64,000 nt of DNA. It comes from REEB426 sp964551975 (lineage in GTDB: Bacteria > Actinomycetota > Actinomycetes > S36-B12). Where the stretch lies: positions 1 to 64,000 of the forward strand of contig CAZKFI010000001.1 of the NCBI GenBank assembly GCA_964551975.1. Reading direction: 5' to 3'. The position numbers and the translations under genes are program-made. Under the pieces are notes generated by a model. The model saw only the letters and a list, made by a program, of their open reading frames with translations, ran no database searches and was not told where the DNA came from. How positions within the stretch are numbered: the first letter of the stretch is position 1; each line of letters begins with the position of its first letter. Shown here in pieces: positions 28,507-37,254 of the stretch.

Positions 28507-28640
28507 GTGAGCTCCTGTTATCTCTGGGTTCTGGGCGAACCGGTGAGGCCAGTCATGGAGGAATCCTGACGGCCGCCATCATTGCGAGATACGGTCTGCG
28601 GTGCAACGACTTCCCGTCCGCTGCCCACCTTGGAGGAGCC

Positions 28641-30212
28641 ATGACCGCAGATGCGGTGATCGTCGGAAGCGGCATCAACGCCCTGGTCGCAGGGGCGATG
28701 CTGGCACGCCAGGGGTGGGGTGTGACGGTCTGCGAGCGAGCCGATCATGCCGGCGGCGCCATACATACCCGTACCGACCTGTTCGACGGCTACACCGTGG
28801 AACTGCTTTCCAGTTGGCATCCACTGTTCGTCGGCGGACCCGCCTATGCCGAACTCGCCGGTGATCTGGCCGCGCGCGGGCTGGAATACCTCAACACGAC
28901 TCGTCCGACCGGTGTGGTGTGTGCCGACGGAGCGATGACCCTGTCGACCGACCCTGCCGCCACGACCGAAGCCATGGCTGCGGTGGGCGATGCCGAGGCG
29001 TGGAATCAGATGCTGGCCAACTTCGGGTCGAAGGCTGACCTGGCCTTCGGGATCCTGGGTTTGGACTTCTGGCGCCGTTCGGCATGGAAGTTCGGCTGGC
29101 GCGCATACCGGCAACTCGGCCGGCAGGGACTTGCCGCCAGTGGTGCTGAGCTGCTGGAGCCGGCCGGCCCCTGGCTGGACCGCACCTTCCAATCACCGGT
29201 GACCCGGGCGCTCCTCGGGCCCTGGGCACTGCACAACGGACTTGGTCCGGAGGACTCCGGTAGTGGCTTCATCACGCAGGTCATCGGCGCAGCCATCGCC
29301 TGGGGCGGTATGCCGGTGCCGGTGGGCGGAGGCGTTCGGCTGGTCGATGCGCTGACGCGCATCATCACCGACGCCGGTGGTCAGGTGCAGTTGGGCTGCG
29401 AGGTCACGAGCATTGAGGTCACCGGAGGGCGCGCCACCGGGGTGCGGCTGGCGGATGGCAGCGTGATCTCGGCGCGCCGTGCTGTGCTGGCATCGGTGAC
29501 ACCGCAGGCGCTGTACTCCGGACTCCTAGCCCAGGCGCCCGTGGATCCGGCCCGCCGGCAGGCGGCTGAGGCATTCCGCTATGGCCGCGCCGGAATGCAG
29601 ATCCACCTGGCGCTTTCTGAAGCCCCCGATTGGACCGACGCCGCCATGGGTGATGTCGCCATCGTCCACGTGCTCGACAGCATGGATTCATTGACTGAGT
29701 CGGTGAGTGCCGCTGGTCGCGGCCTACTTCCGCGCCGACCGACCATCGTCGTCGGTCAGCCCACCACCGTGGATGCGAGTCGAGCACCCGCCGGCAAGGG
29801 GTTGCTGTGGATCCAACTGCAGGAGAACCCGCGCAACCCGCGCGGGGATCTGGCAGGTGAGATTCAGGTCGGTCCGCACGGTTGGACGCCGGCGTTGCGC
29901 GATGCCTACGCGGATCGCATCATCGCCCAACTCGAGCCGCATATTCGCAATATCCGCAGCGCGCAGACGGCGCGCCACGTGTTGGGGCCGGCGGATCTTG
30001 CGGCGCTGAACGTCAACCTCGTCGGTGGCGACCCCTATGCAGGTGATTGCCGAATCGATCAGTACGCGCTCTGGCGCCCACTCTCCACTGCCACCGGCCA
30101 CGACACCGGCATCACCGGCCTCTGGCAGATCGGTGCCTCGACGCATCCTGGGCCGGGACTGGGTGGGGGCTCAGGGTTCCAGGTGGCATCGCGACTCCTT
30201 GGTCGCAAGTGA
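28641..30212 (+). CDS. Phytoene-dehydrogenase-like FAD oxidoreductase, paralogue
   Basis: A 523-aa flavoprotein with the N-terminal motif VIVGSGINALVAGAMLARQG, then CERADHAGGAIHT, and a C-terminal FAD segment ending GLWQIGASTHPGPGLGGGSG. It shares domain plan and local motifs (VVGQPT, LLWIQLQ, LGPADLAALNVNLVGGD) with the divergent gene at 26793-28506, so the two are paralogues. Family members desaturate or isomerise isoprenoid or alicyclic rings; here a ring dehydrogenation step in the island is possible. GGAGGAG lies 4 bp before ATG 28641. The end is 7 bp from the convergent hydratase-family gene. Confidence 0.85.
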   Translation: MTADAVIVGSGINALVAGAMLARQGWGVTVCERADHAGGAIHTRTDLFDGYTVELLSSWHPLFVGGPAYAELAGDLAARGLEYLNTTRPTGVVCADGAMTLSTDPAATTEAMAAVGDAEAWNQMLANFGSKADLAFGILGLDFWRRSAWKFGWRAYRQLGRQGLAASGAELLEPAGPWLDRTFQSPVTRALLGPWALHNGLGPEDSGSGFITQVIGAAIAWGGMPVPVGGGVRLVDALTRIITDAGGQVQLGCEVTSIEVTGGRATGVRLADGSVISARRAVLASVTPQALYSGLLAQAPVDPARRQAAEAFRYGRAGMQIHLALSEAPDWTDAAMGDVAIVHVLDSMDSLTESVSAAGRGLLPRRPTIVVGQPTTVDASRAPAGKGLLWIQLQENPRNPRGDLAGEIQVGPHGWTPALRDAYADRIIAQLEPHIRNIRSAQTARHVLGPADLAALNVNLVGGDPYAGDCRIDQYALWRPLSTATGHDTGITGLWQIGASTHPGPGLGGGSGFQVASRLLGRK

Positions 30213-30219
30213 GGCCGGG

Positions 30220-31017
30220 TCAGCGATAGGGCGTGAAGTCCGGGGGTCGCTTCTCGATGAACGCGGCCCCACCCTCCTTGGCTTCCGGCGTGTCGACGTA
30301 CAGGTCGAGGACGTCGAACGCGAGCGATTGAATGCCGATGATGTGATCGGTGTCCGCGTTGAAGGAATGCTTCAGTGTGCGCAGCGCAGTGGGTGAGAGT
30401 GCGCATGCCTTGCGTCCCCAGGCAAGTGCCTCGTTCATCAACTCCTCAGCAGGCACGACCCGATTAACCAGACCCCAGCGTTCGGCAGTCTCAGCATCGA
30501 ACTGCTCGCAGAAGAACCAGATCTCCCGGGCACGCTTCTCGCCGACCACTCTGGCCAAGTAGGCAGTGCCAAAGCCGGCATCGAAGGAACCCACACGCGG
30601 GCCGACCTGGCCGAATCGTGCGGTCGTGGATGCCAGCGAGATATCGCAGAGCACGTGCAGCACGTGGCCACCACCGATCGCGAAGCCATTCACCGCCGCG
30701 ATAACGGGCTTGGGAACTTGGCGAATGGTGTGGTGCAGGCGCTCTATCTCGAACATGCCGCTCTCAGTCTCGCCGTAGCCTCCGGTGAGTGCGCGCTCCT
30801 TCTGATCGCCGCCACTGCAGAAGGCTCTATCGCCCGCGCCGGTAAGCACGATCGCACCAACTGCGGAGTCAACCCATGCGTGGCGAAAAGCCACAATGAG
30901 CTCGTCCACGGTGCGACCGCGAAGAGCGTTGTAACGGTCCGGGCGATTGATCGTGATCACCGCAACCCCGTCCTGGACGCTATACAGAACGTCGGTGAAC
31001 TGGTCGATCTTGATCAT
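30220..31017 (-). CDS. MenB/BadI-type crotonase-fold enzyme (probable alicyclic beta-oxoacyl-CoA hydrolase)
   Basis: A 265-aa crotonase-superfamily protein. GAGDRAFCSGGDQ and GFAIGGGHVLHVLCD form the CoA/oxyanion sites, and VGSFDAGFGTAYLARVVGEK is shared with MenB (naphthoyl-CoA synthase) and BadI (2-oxocyclohexanecarboxyl-CoA hydrolase). The N-terminal segment and the C-terminal EKRPPDF are close to both; the length is nearer BadI. No other menaquinone gene is nearby, whereas a thiolase, RidA and CoA ligases are. Ring opening of a 2-oxo-alicyclic CoA ester is therefore preferred over menaquinone synthesis. GGAGG precedes ATG 31017, which overlaps the thiolase stop by 4 bp. Confidence 0.8.
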   Translation of the reverse strand: MIKIDQFTDVLYSVQDGVAVITINRPDRYNALRGRTVDELIVAFRHAWVDSAVGAIVLTGAGDRAFCSGGDQKERALTGGYGETESGMFEIERLHHTIRQVPKPVIAAVNGFAIGGGHVLHVLCDISLASTTARFGQVGPRVGSFDAGFGTAYLARVVGEKRAREIWFFCEQFDAETAERWGLVNRVVPAEELMNEALAWGRKACALSPTALRTLKHSFNADTDHIIGIQSLAFDVLDLYVDTPEAKEGGAAFIEKRPPDFTPYR

Positions 31018-32189
31018 GGAACCTCCACGAGAATTGCGATACCGAGTCCAACGCCAATGCAAGCCGATGCGATCCCCAGGCCACCACCGCGACGCTGCAG
31101 CTCGCGACAGGCATCCACCACTACTCGCGCCGCCGATGCTCCAACGGGGTGTCCGATGGCAATGGCACCGCCGTTCACGTTCACGATCTGCGGGTCGAGA
31201 TCAGGCATGTCGTGCAGCACGGTCAGCACCACCGCAGCGAAGGCTTCATTGATCTCAACCAGATCGATCTGCTCGAGGGAGTGCCCAGTACGCGCCAGCA
31301 GTTTGCGAATAGCTGGCACCGGCGCCGCCGCGAAATCGTCTGGTTCACCGGCGATGACGGCAGCGCCCAGGATCGCGCCGATGGGCTCTAGCCCGAGGTC
31401 GCCGGCCACGGCCTCGTCGACGATCAGCGCCGCCACGGCGCCATCATTGATCGGCGAGGAATTCCCGGCAGTCACGCTGCCATCAGGCGTGAACGCTGGC
31501 TTGAGCGCGGCCAGAGACTCCAGTGACGCGTCCTCGCGGATGCACTCATCCCGCAGAACCCCGTCGACGGAAAACGCGAATCCATCGTGCAGGCCATGAG
31601 CCCAGGCGGCTGCCACGCGTTGATGAGAGCGCAGTGCCCAGGCGTCCTGCGCATCGCGGGTGATGTTGCGCCGTGCCGCGGTGGTTTCCGCGCAGGCACC
31701 CAGGCTTCGCGTCCAGTGCTGAGGAAACCTTGGGTTGATCATGCGCCAGCCGACGGTGGTCTGCTCCAGACCCATACCCGGATCCAAAGCCCGATCAGGT
31801 TTAGGGAGCACGTAGGGGGCGCGGCTCATGGACTCGACACCACCTGCGATCACGATGTCCATGTCACCGGAGCGGACTGCGCGTGCGGCCTGCACCATGG
31901 CCTCGGCGCCGGACCCGCAGAGACGATTCAAGGTGACCCCGGGCACCGTCGTTGGCAGCCCGGCGAGCAGGGCACCCATCCGGGCGACATTGCGGTTGTC
32001 CTCTCCGGCGCCGTTGGCATCCCCCATGACCACGTCGTCGATGCGCGCCGGATCAAGGTCGGGTGCCTGGGCGAGGAGTGATTCCAGGGTGCGGCCGAGC
32101 AGGTCGTCCGGGCGGATGGCGGAGAGACCGCCCCTATTGCGTCCGAATACCGTGCGTTGCGCAGCCGCGATGACCGGGCGCCGACTCAT
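31014..32189 (-). CDS. Acetyl-CoA acyltransferase (thiolase)
   Basis: A 391-aa biosynthetic/degradative thiolase. Active-site residues are visible: acyl-accepting Cys in NRLCGSGAEAM, His in INEAFAAV and AIGHPVGASAAR, and the second Cys in ASACIGVGLG. It resembles PcaF/PaaJ-type 3-oxoacyl-CoA thiolases that finish aromatic ring degradation by releasing acetyl-CoA. It is coupled by a 4-bp overlap to the downstream MenB/BadI-type gene, so the two act together. It is divergent from the SDR gene at 32259, with a 69-bp intergenic region. Confidence 0.92.
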   Translation of the reverse strand: MSRRPVIAAAQRTVFGRNRGGLSAIRPDDLLGRTLESLLAQAPDLDPARIDDVVMGDANGAGEDNRNVARMGALLAGLPTTVPGVTLNRLCGSGAEAMVQAARAVRSGDMDIVIAGGVESMSRAPYVLPKPDRALDPGMGLEQTTVGWRMINPRFPQHWTRSLGACAETTAARRNITRDAQDAWALRSHQRVAAAWAHGLHDGFAFSVDGVLRDECIREDASLESLAALKPAFTPDGSVTAGNSSPINDGAVAALIVDEAVAGDLGLEPIGAILGAAVIAGEPDDFAAAPVPAIRKLLARTGHSLEQIDLVEINEAFAAVVLTVLHDMPDLDPQIVNVNGGAIAIGHPVGASAARVVVDACRELQRRGGGLGIASACIGVGLGIAILVEVP

Positions 32190-32258
32190 GTGTCGTATTC
32201 TTGCCGATCGACAATCTGGCGCGCTACCGCCCCTGGCGCCATCCGTGATGGAGGTCCG

Positions 32259-33041
32259 ATGGGATCCAAGGCCGGCCGCCCGTCCGACCCCCTGCGTTGC
32301 CTAGTTACGGGTGCCAGTCGTGGGATCGGTGCCGCCATCGCGACTGAGCTCGCCGAGCAGGGACATCGGGTAGCGCTCACCGCTCGCGGCGAGACTGACC
32401 TTCGGTCCTTAGCCGACCGCCTGGATTCTTCAACCCTGGTCTTGCCGGCTGATGCCACCGATCCAGCGGCACCCGCAGCGTTGGTTGATGCGGTGGTGCA
32501 GGCGTGGGGCGGTCTGGATGCGCTCGTTCTCAATGCCGGTGACGGGGTCTCAGCATCAATCGAGGAAACCGACGATGCACTCTGGGAGCGCATGATCGAC
32601 CTCAATGCGACGGCGCCATTTCGGTTCCTTCGCGCCGCAGTACCGGTGATGCGCACCCAAGGGTTCGGCCGGATCGTGGTGGTGGCAAGTGTTGCCTCGC
32701 GTGCCGGTTCGCCGTACATCATCGCGTACACCGCAGCCAAGCATGCGGTGCTCGGCATGGTGCGTTCCGCTGCCGCGGAATTAGCGACCACCGGAATCAC
32801 GGTCAATGCCGTGTGCCCGGGCTACGTGGATACACCGATGACGCAGAAGTCCATTGAGGCCATTGTCGAAAAAACCGGGCGCAGTGCGGTGGAGGTTGCC
32901 GAGCGCTTGGCTCGGATGCAACCGATCAATCGACTCATTGCACCGCAGGAGGTTGCCGACGCGGTCACCTTCTTGGTCCACGATCGCGGCGGCATCAATG
33001 GACAGGGCATCACCATCGACGGCGGAAGGATCCAGGCATGA
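32259..33041 (+). CDS. SDR family oxidoreductase
   Basis: A 260-aa short-chain dehydrogenase. TGASRGIGAAIA binds the cofactor, LVLNAGDG is the second nucleotide motif, and the catalytic Ser and Tyr-x3-Lys lie in ASVASRAG and YTAAKHAV. AVCPGYVDTPM and the C-terminal GQGITIDGG are classical. GGAGG lies 6 bp before ATG 32259; an in-frame upstream ATG (32157) would overlap the divergent thiolase. RidA overlaps its stop by 4 bp, so the pair is co-translated, which suggests successive steps on one intermediate. Confidence 0.9.
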   Translation: MGSKAGRPSDPLRCLVTGASRGIGAAIATELAEQGHRVALTARGETDLRSLADRLDSSTLVLPADATDPAAPAALVDAVVQAWGGLDALVLNAGDGVSASIEETDDALWERMIDLNATAPFRFLRAAVPVMRTQGFGRIVVVASVASRAGSPYIIAYTAAKHAVLGMVRSAAAELATTGITVNAVCPGYVDTPMTQKSIEAIVEKTGRSAVEVAERLARMQPINRLIAPQEVADAVTFLVHDRGGINGQGITIDGGRIQA

Positions 33042-33436
33042 CCTTGCAACGAGTGAATCCAGCATCACTTGCGCCACCGGTCGGCTTCTCCCATGCCGTC
33101 GTGGTCCAGTCGGGCACGCTGGTGTTGCTTGCCGGGCAGACGGCCCTTGATGACACCGGGCAGATCGTCGGCAGCACCATCGTGGAGCAGTTCGAGAAGG
33201 TCATGACGAATCTGTTGACGGCACTGTCTGCGGCAGGGGGGTCGCCGGAGAACCTGGCGAAGCTGACGATCTACTGCGTCGATCCGGCGGACTATCGCGC
33301 TAACGCCAAGGAGATTGGTGGCATCTGGCGGCGACTGGCTGGACGTGAGTACCCGGCGATGACGCTGGTGGGCGTAACGCGACTGTGGGATGACGAGGCC
33401 CTGCTGGAAATCGAGGGGACGGCGGTTATTCCGTGA
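33038..33436 (+). CDS. RidA family enamine/imine deaminase
   Basis: A 132-aa RidA/YjgF/TdcF-family protein. The family hydrolyses 2-enamines or imines to ketones. The visible plan (SGTLVLLAGQTALDDTG; EQFEKVMTNLLTALSAAGG; LTIYCVDPADY) and the length are typical. The gene overlaps both neighbours by 4 bp (ATGA with the SDR, GTGA with the ligase). In a 2-aminobenzoyl-CoA route the oxygenase product is a cyclic enamine, so a dedicated RidA would release ammonia before ring opening. That role is inference. Confidence 0.88.
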   Translation: MTLQRVNPASLAPPVGFSHAVVVQSGTLVLLAGQTALDDTGQIVGSTIVEQFEKVMTNLLTALSAAGGSPENLAKLTIYCVDPADYRANAKEIGGIWRRLAGREYPAMTLVGVTRLWDDEALLEIEGTAVIP

Positions 33437-35565
33437 CCGCGCCCTCAGCCGCTGGGATACGCCCACTCTGGGACGCCGCAAGCATCGCGGTGATCGGGGC
33501 AACAGAGCGTCCCGGTGCCATGGGTCGATTGCCGATCGACTATCTGCAGCGTTACGGCTACGCCGGTCGAATCCTGCCGGTCAATCCCAAGGGCGGCACG
33601 ATCCTGGGTATCCCAGCACTGACCAGCATCACGGCTGCCGATGAGAAGGTCGAACTCGCCTGCGTGATGGTGCCTGCGGCTGCGGTCGAGGATGCCGTCC
33701 GCGAATGTGCGGATGCAGGCGTGCGCACCTGCATTGTGATGTCGAGTGGTTTTGCCGAAGCCGATGCTGCAGGTGCTGAGGTACAGCAGCGCCTGGTCCA
33801 GATTGCCCGGGCTGCGGGTATGCGACTGATTGGACCGAACTGCATCGGATCGGTGGGAGGCGCACGACATCTCTTGGCGACCTTCAGCCCACTGTTCAGT
33901 GCTGCAGCTACGCCACTGCCGGCTGGACCACTGGCGCTGGTCAGTCAATCTGGGGCCCTGGGCTACGGAGCCTTGTCATTGGGCATGGAACGTGGCGTGC
34001 CGATCGGGATCGCGGTGACCACCGGTAACGAGGCCGATGTCACGGCGCTGGAGGTTGCCCGAGTGCTGGCCGAGGAACCCCAGGTCCAGGCCGTGCTGCT
34101 GTATGTGGAATCCCTGGACGATGTCACCCAACTTGCCCAGGGCGCCCGACACTGTCCGATCGCGGTGCTCAAGGCCGGACGTAGTGAGGCCGGTGCGCGT
34201 GCTGCCGCATCCCACACTGGAGCGCTGGCCTCACCTGACGCCGTCGTCGATGCAGCCCTGGCTCGCGCCGGGATCGCCCGGGTACCGGATCTGGATGCCC
34301 TGCTCGATTTGGGTGCGCTGCTCGCCACCGGAGCCCGCCTTGGTCGCGGCGGTGTGCCGCGCATCGGCGTCGTGACCACCTCGGGAGGTAGTGGAATTCT
34401 CGCAGCGGATGCCATCGCCGATCACGGGCTGGTACTTGCCGAACTGGCAAGTACCACGGTGCAGGATCTGCTGAGCATCGTGCCCGCCTACGGCAACGCG
34501 ACCAACCCGGTGGACGTCACCGCCGCCGTGATGGCCGAGCCCGGACTCTTCGAGCGTTGTGTCGATCGTCTGGCCGATGATCCCAATGTTGACGCGATCG
34601 TTGCCTGCTTCGCGGTGCTGGTGGGTGACGACGTGCTCCGCATTGCCGAGGCGTTGGGCCGGGTGCGTGCGCGAACCGGGCTACCTGTCGTAGCGGCGCG
34701 CACTGGCGCAAGTTGGCTGGCTCCGCAGGCCGCTGAGTTACTGAGCCAAGCAGGTGTCGCCGTGATGCCGACCCCGGAGCGTGCCGTGCAGGCCCTGGCC
34801 GGCCTGGCTGCCTGCACCGGCCCGCACTCGCCCGGGGCCGCCGGCACAGGGCGCCAGCACCTGCAGGCCGGTGCAGCCGCGCCCTACCCCGGACCGCAGG
34901 CCAGTGAGGCCCAGGTCAAGACCGCTCTGGCATCAGCCGGACTGCCGGTCCCGGAGTCTGTGGTGCTGGGTCCGGGTCCGTCGGTGCTTGAGCAGATCAC
35001 CGGAGCGGTTGAACAGGTCGGTGGGAGTGCTGTCCTGAAGGCGGTGATACCTGGACTGCTGCATAAGAGTGATGTCGGAGGCGTCATCCTCGATGTTCGC
35101 GTCGATCAGGCAGTAGGCGCAGCCGAGCAACTGCTTGCCGTTGCCGATGGCCTAGGTAAGCGCGAGCAGGCCCAGGTGCTCGTCGAACGTTTCGTCCCCC
35201 CTGGGGTCGAGGTGCTGGTGGGTATCAGCCCCAGTCCCTTGGGTCAGGTTCTGACCATCGGCGTCGGTGGAGTACTCACCGAAGTGGTTGCTGACGGCGC
35301 CGTCACTTTGCTGCCGGTCCACGCCGAAGTTGTCGAGGACATGATTGATCAGACGCGGGTGGGTCACCTACTGGCGGGTGTTCGCGGACGGCCACCGGCT
35401 GATCGGGCCGCTCTGGTATCACTCGTTCTGGATCTCACATCGGCGGTTGCGCAGTGGCCACATGGCTTCGAACTTGATCTCAATCCGGTAACCGTGCTGC
35501 CCGATGGCTGCTGGATCCTCGATGCCATGCTGCACGCACCACAGGAACCCCACGACAACGTATGA
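33433..35565 (+). CDS. Acyl-CoA synthetase, ADP-forming type
   Basis: A 710-aa fused-subunit NDP-forming acyl-CoA synthetase. An N-terminal CoA-binding domain (SIAVIGATERPGAMGRLPID, then LIGPNCIGSVGG) and a ligase domain with the phospho-His region (LALVSQSGALG; KAGRSEAG; AASHTGALAS) are followed by an ATP-grasp domain from about residue 490 (VLKAVIPGLLHKSDVGGVI; GVEVLVGISPSPLGQVL). It makes an acyl-CoA from acid, CoA and ATP, or recovers ATP in reverse. A GTG start overlaps RidA by 4 bp. Its last codons lie next to the 15-bp tandem repeat. The substrate is unknown; a dicarboxylic or alicyclic acid from the pathway is possible. Confidence 0.88.
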   Translation: MTAPSAAGIRPLWDAASIAVIGATERPGAMGRLPIDYLQRYGYAGRILPVNPKGGTILGIPALTSITAADEKVELACVMVPAAAVEDAVRECADAGVRTCIVMSSGFAEADAAGAEVQQRLVQIARAAGMRLIGPNCIGSVGGARHLLATFSPLFSAAATPLPAGPLALVSQSGALGYGALSLGMERGVPIGIAVTTGNEADVTALEVARVLAEEPQVQAVLLYVESLDDVTQLAQGARHCPIAVLKAGRSEAGARAAASHTGALASPDAVVDAALARAGIARVPDLDALLDLGALLATGARLGRGGVPRIGVVTTSGGSGILAADAIADHGLVLAELASTTVQDLLSIVPAYGNATNPVDVTAAVMAEPGLFERCVDRLADDPNVDAIVACFAVLVGDDVLRIAEALGRVRARTGLPVVAARTGASWLAPQAAELLSQAGVAVMPTPERAVQALAGLAACTGPHSPGAAGTGRQHLQAGAAAPYPGPQASEAQVKTALASAGLPVPESVVLGPGPSVLEQITGAVEQVGGSAVLKAVIPGLLHKSDVGGVILDVRVDQAVGAAEQLLAVADGLGKREQAQVLVERFVPPGVEVLVGISPSPLGQVLTIGVGGVLTEVVADGAVTLLPVHAEVVEDMIDQTRVGHLLAGVRGRPPADRAALVSLVLDLTSAVAQWPHGFELDLNPVTVLPDGCWILDAMLHAPQEPHDNV

Positions 35566-35636
35566 ACAGGCACGTCATGAACAGGCAAGTCATGAATAGG
35601 CAAGGCATGAACACGCGGGACATGAACAGGATCCTT
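35562..35636 (+). repeat. Five 15-bp tandem repeats at the end of the ligase gene
   Basis: Units of 15 bp start at 35562, 35577, 35592, 35607 and 35622, each beginning ATGAA(C/T)A; the first two differ at one base (ATGAACAGGCACGTC and ATGAACAGGCAAGTC). The first unit contains the stop codon of the ADP-forming ligase. Three imperfect 13-bp units (GAGCAGCAACCTT-like) follow to about 35675. Read as codons, the units give M-N-R-x-x pentapeptides in a 29-codon frame ending at TGA. The repeat fills most of the spacer before the AMP-forming ligase. Confidence 0.85.
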
Positions 35637-35688
35637 GAGCAGCAACCTTGAGCGGCAACCTTCAGTAGCAACGAGAACGGAGTCAGGC

Positions 35689-37254
35689 ATGGATGTGGGA
35701 ACCCTGGTCGCCAGGTCGATGCGCAGGTACCGAGACCGCATCGCGCTGGATGGTCCCGAGGGCACCAGCACCTTCGGGCGAACGGGTGCTCGCGTCATGC
35801 AGCTGGCTCGTGCCCTGCGTGCCCTCGGATTGCAGGACGGCGATCGAGTTCTCGATCTGCAGTCGAACCAGAACACCTACATCGAAACGGATCTCGGAAT
35901 CAGTACAGCCGGACTCTGCCGGGCGGCGTTGAACTATCGCCTCCACCCCGATGACTGGGCGCGGATCGCGGCGGACTGTGCACCACGCGCCTTGATCTTG
36001 GATGCCAAGTTCTGGGATGACGCTGCGGCCGTGCGAGCTGCTGTGGACACGGTGATCGTCATCAATGGTGATGGGGATGGGGCGGTGCCTTATGAGCGCT
36101 TCCTCGCTGCACAATCGGATGAACCGCTGATCCTCGATATCGCGCCTGATGCTCTGGTCTCGCTCAACTACTCGTCTGGCACAACCGGACGGCCCAAGGG
36201 TGCGATTCGCACGCACCGCAATCGCATGGCCAGCCTGCACAACATCGTTACCGACTTCCTCGGCCACGTGCCCAGCGAGCGAGACACCTGGGTGCATGCC
36301 GGACCGGTGACGCACACCAGCGGCTTGTTCGTTCTTCCGTTCTTCACCTTCGGTGCCCGGCAACTTGTACAAGCCAAGTACGAACCCGAGGCCCTCGTCG
36401 AAGCCATCGAGCATCGAGGCGGCACGGCGACAGCACTGGTACCAACCATGGTTGCCCGCCTGCTCGCCCTACCCGACATCACGCCGCAGCGCATGGCCAA
36501 TCTGGAGATCCTCGGCTATGCCGGTGCGCCGATGCCACCGGATCAGATCAAGCAGTGCTTCGAGCGCATCACGACACATATGGCGCAGTACTACGGACTC
36601 GTCGAGGCCATCCCACCAGTTACGGTGCTCAACGAACACGATCACGCTGCCGGTGTTGTCGGACAGACACAGCGCGATAGTGAACTGCTCACCAGCGCCG
36701 GCCTGCCCTGCAACGGCGTCGAGGTGCGCATCGTGGATGAGCAGGGTCAGGTTGTCCCTGCGGGAGAAATTGGTGAGGTCATTACCCGAGGCGACCACGT
36801 CATGCGCGGCTATTGGGGCCAAGAGGGTGAGGACGCGACGGTAACCAAGGTTGTGCGCAATGGCTGGCTGCACACCGGAGACCTTGGACGCATGGATGAT
36901 GACGGTCGACTCTTCCTAGTAGATCGCAAGGGCGACATGATCATCTCCGGTGGCTACAACATCTATCCGCGTGAGATCGAGGACGTCATCGCGGAGGTGC
37001 CCGGTGTGCACGAGGTCGCTGTGGTGGGTGTTGATGACACCGAGTGGGGCCAGCATGTAACGGCGCTGTTCACCGTGATGCCGGGAGCCTCAGTTGACGA
37101 GCAGATGGTGCTTGAGCACTGCCGATCGCGCATGGCGTCGTACAAGAAGCCAAAGGATGTGCGCATCGTGGACTCCTTCCCACTCAACTCAACCGGCAAG
37201 ATCGCCAAGAAGGTGCTGCGCGAGCAGCTCAATGCGGAGGCACGGCAGTCATGA
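35689..37254 (+). CDS. AMP-forming acyl-CoA/aryl-CoA ligase
   Basis: A 521-aa adenylate-forming ligase. The P-loop signature is NYSSGTTGRPKGAIRT (residue about 160), A5 is YYGLVEA, A8 is the GWLHTGDLGRMDDDG hinge with DRKGDMIISGGYNIYP, and the catalytic Lys is in NSTGKIAKK (A10). It activates an acid with ATP and CoA, most likely the aromatic or alicyclic substrate of the island. ATG 35689 is the first ATG after the repeat-rich spacer, and the start fits the family. The mutase gene overlaps its stop by 4 bp. Confidence 0.9.
   Translation: MDVGTLVARSMRRYRDRIALDGPEGTSTFGRTGARVMQLARALRALGLQDGDRVLDLQSNQNTYIETDLGISTAGLCRAALNYRLHPDDWARIAADCAPRALILDAKFWDDAAAVRAAVDTVIVINGDGDGAVPYERFLAAQSDEPLILDIAPDALVSLNYSSGTTGRPKGAIRTHRNRMASLHNIVTDFLGHVPSERDTWVHAGPVTHTSGLFVLPFFTFGARQLVQAKYEPEALVEAIEHRGGTATALVPTMVARLLALPDITPQRMANLEILGYAGAPMPPDQIKQCFERITTHMAQYYGLVEAIPPVTVLNEHDHAAGVVGQTQRDSELLTSAGLPCNGVEVRIVDEQGQVVPAGEIGEVITRGDHVMRGYWGQEGEDATVTKVVRNGWLHTGDLGRMDDDGRLFLVDRKGDMIISGGYNIYPREIEDVIAEVPGVHEVAVVGVDDTEWGQHVTALFTVMPGASVDEQMVLEHCRSRMASYKKPKDVRIVDSFPLNSTGKIAKKVLREQLNAEARQS

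Noticed and set aside
30220..31017. menB of menaquinone synthesis
   Set aside because: No other men gene is near, and the coupled thiolase and aromatic-CoA context favour a BadI-type role, although MenB motifs are present.
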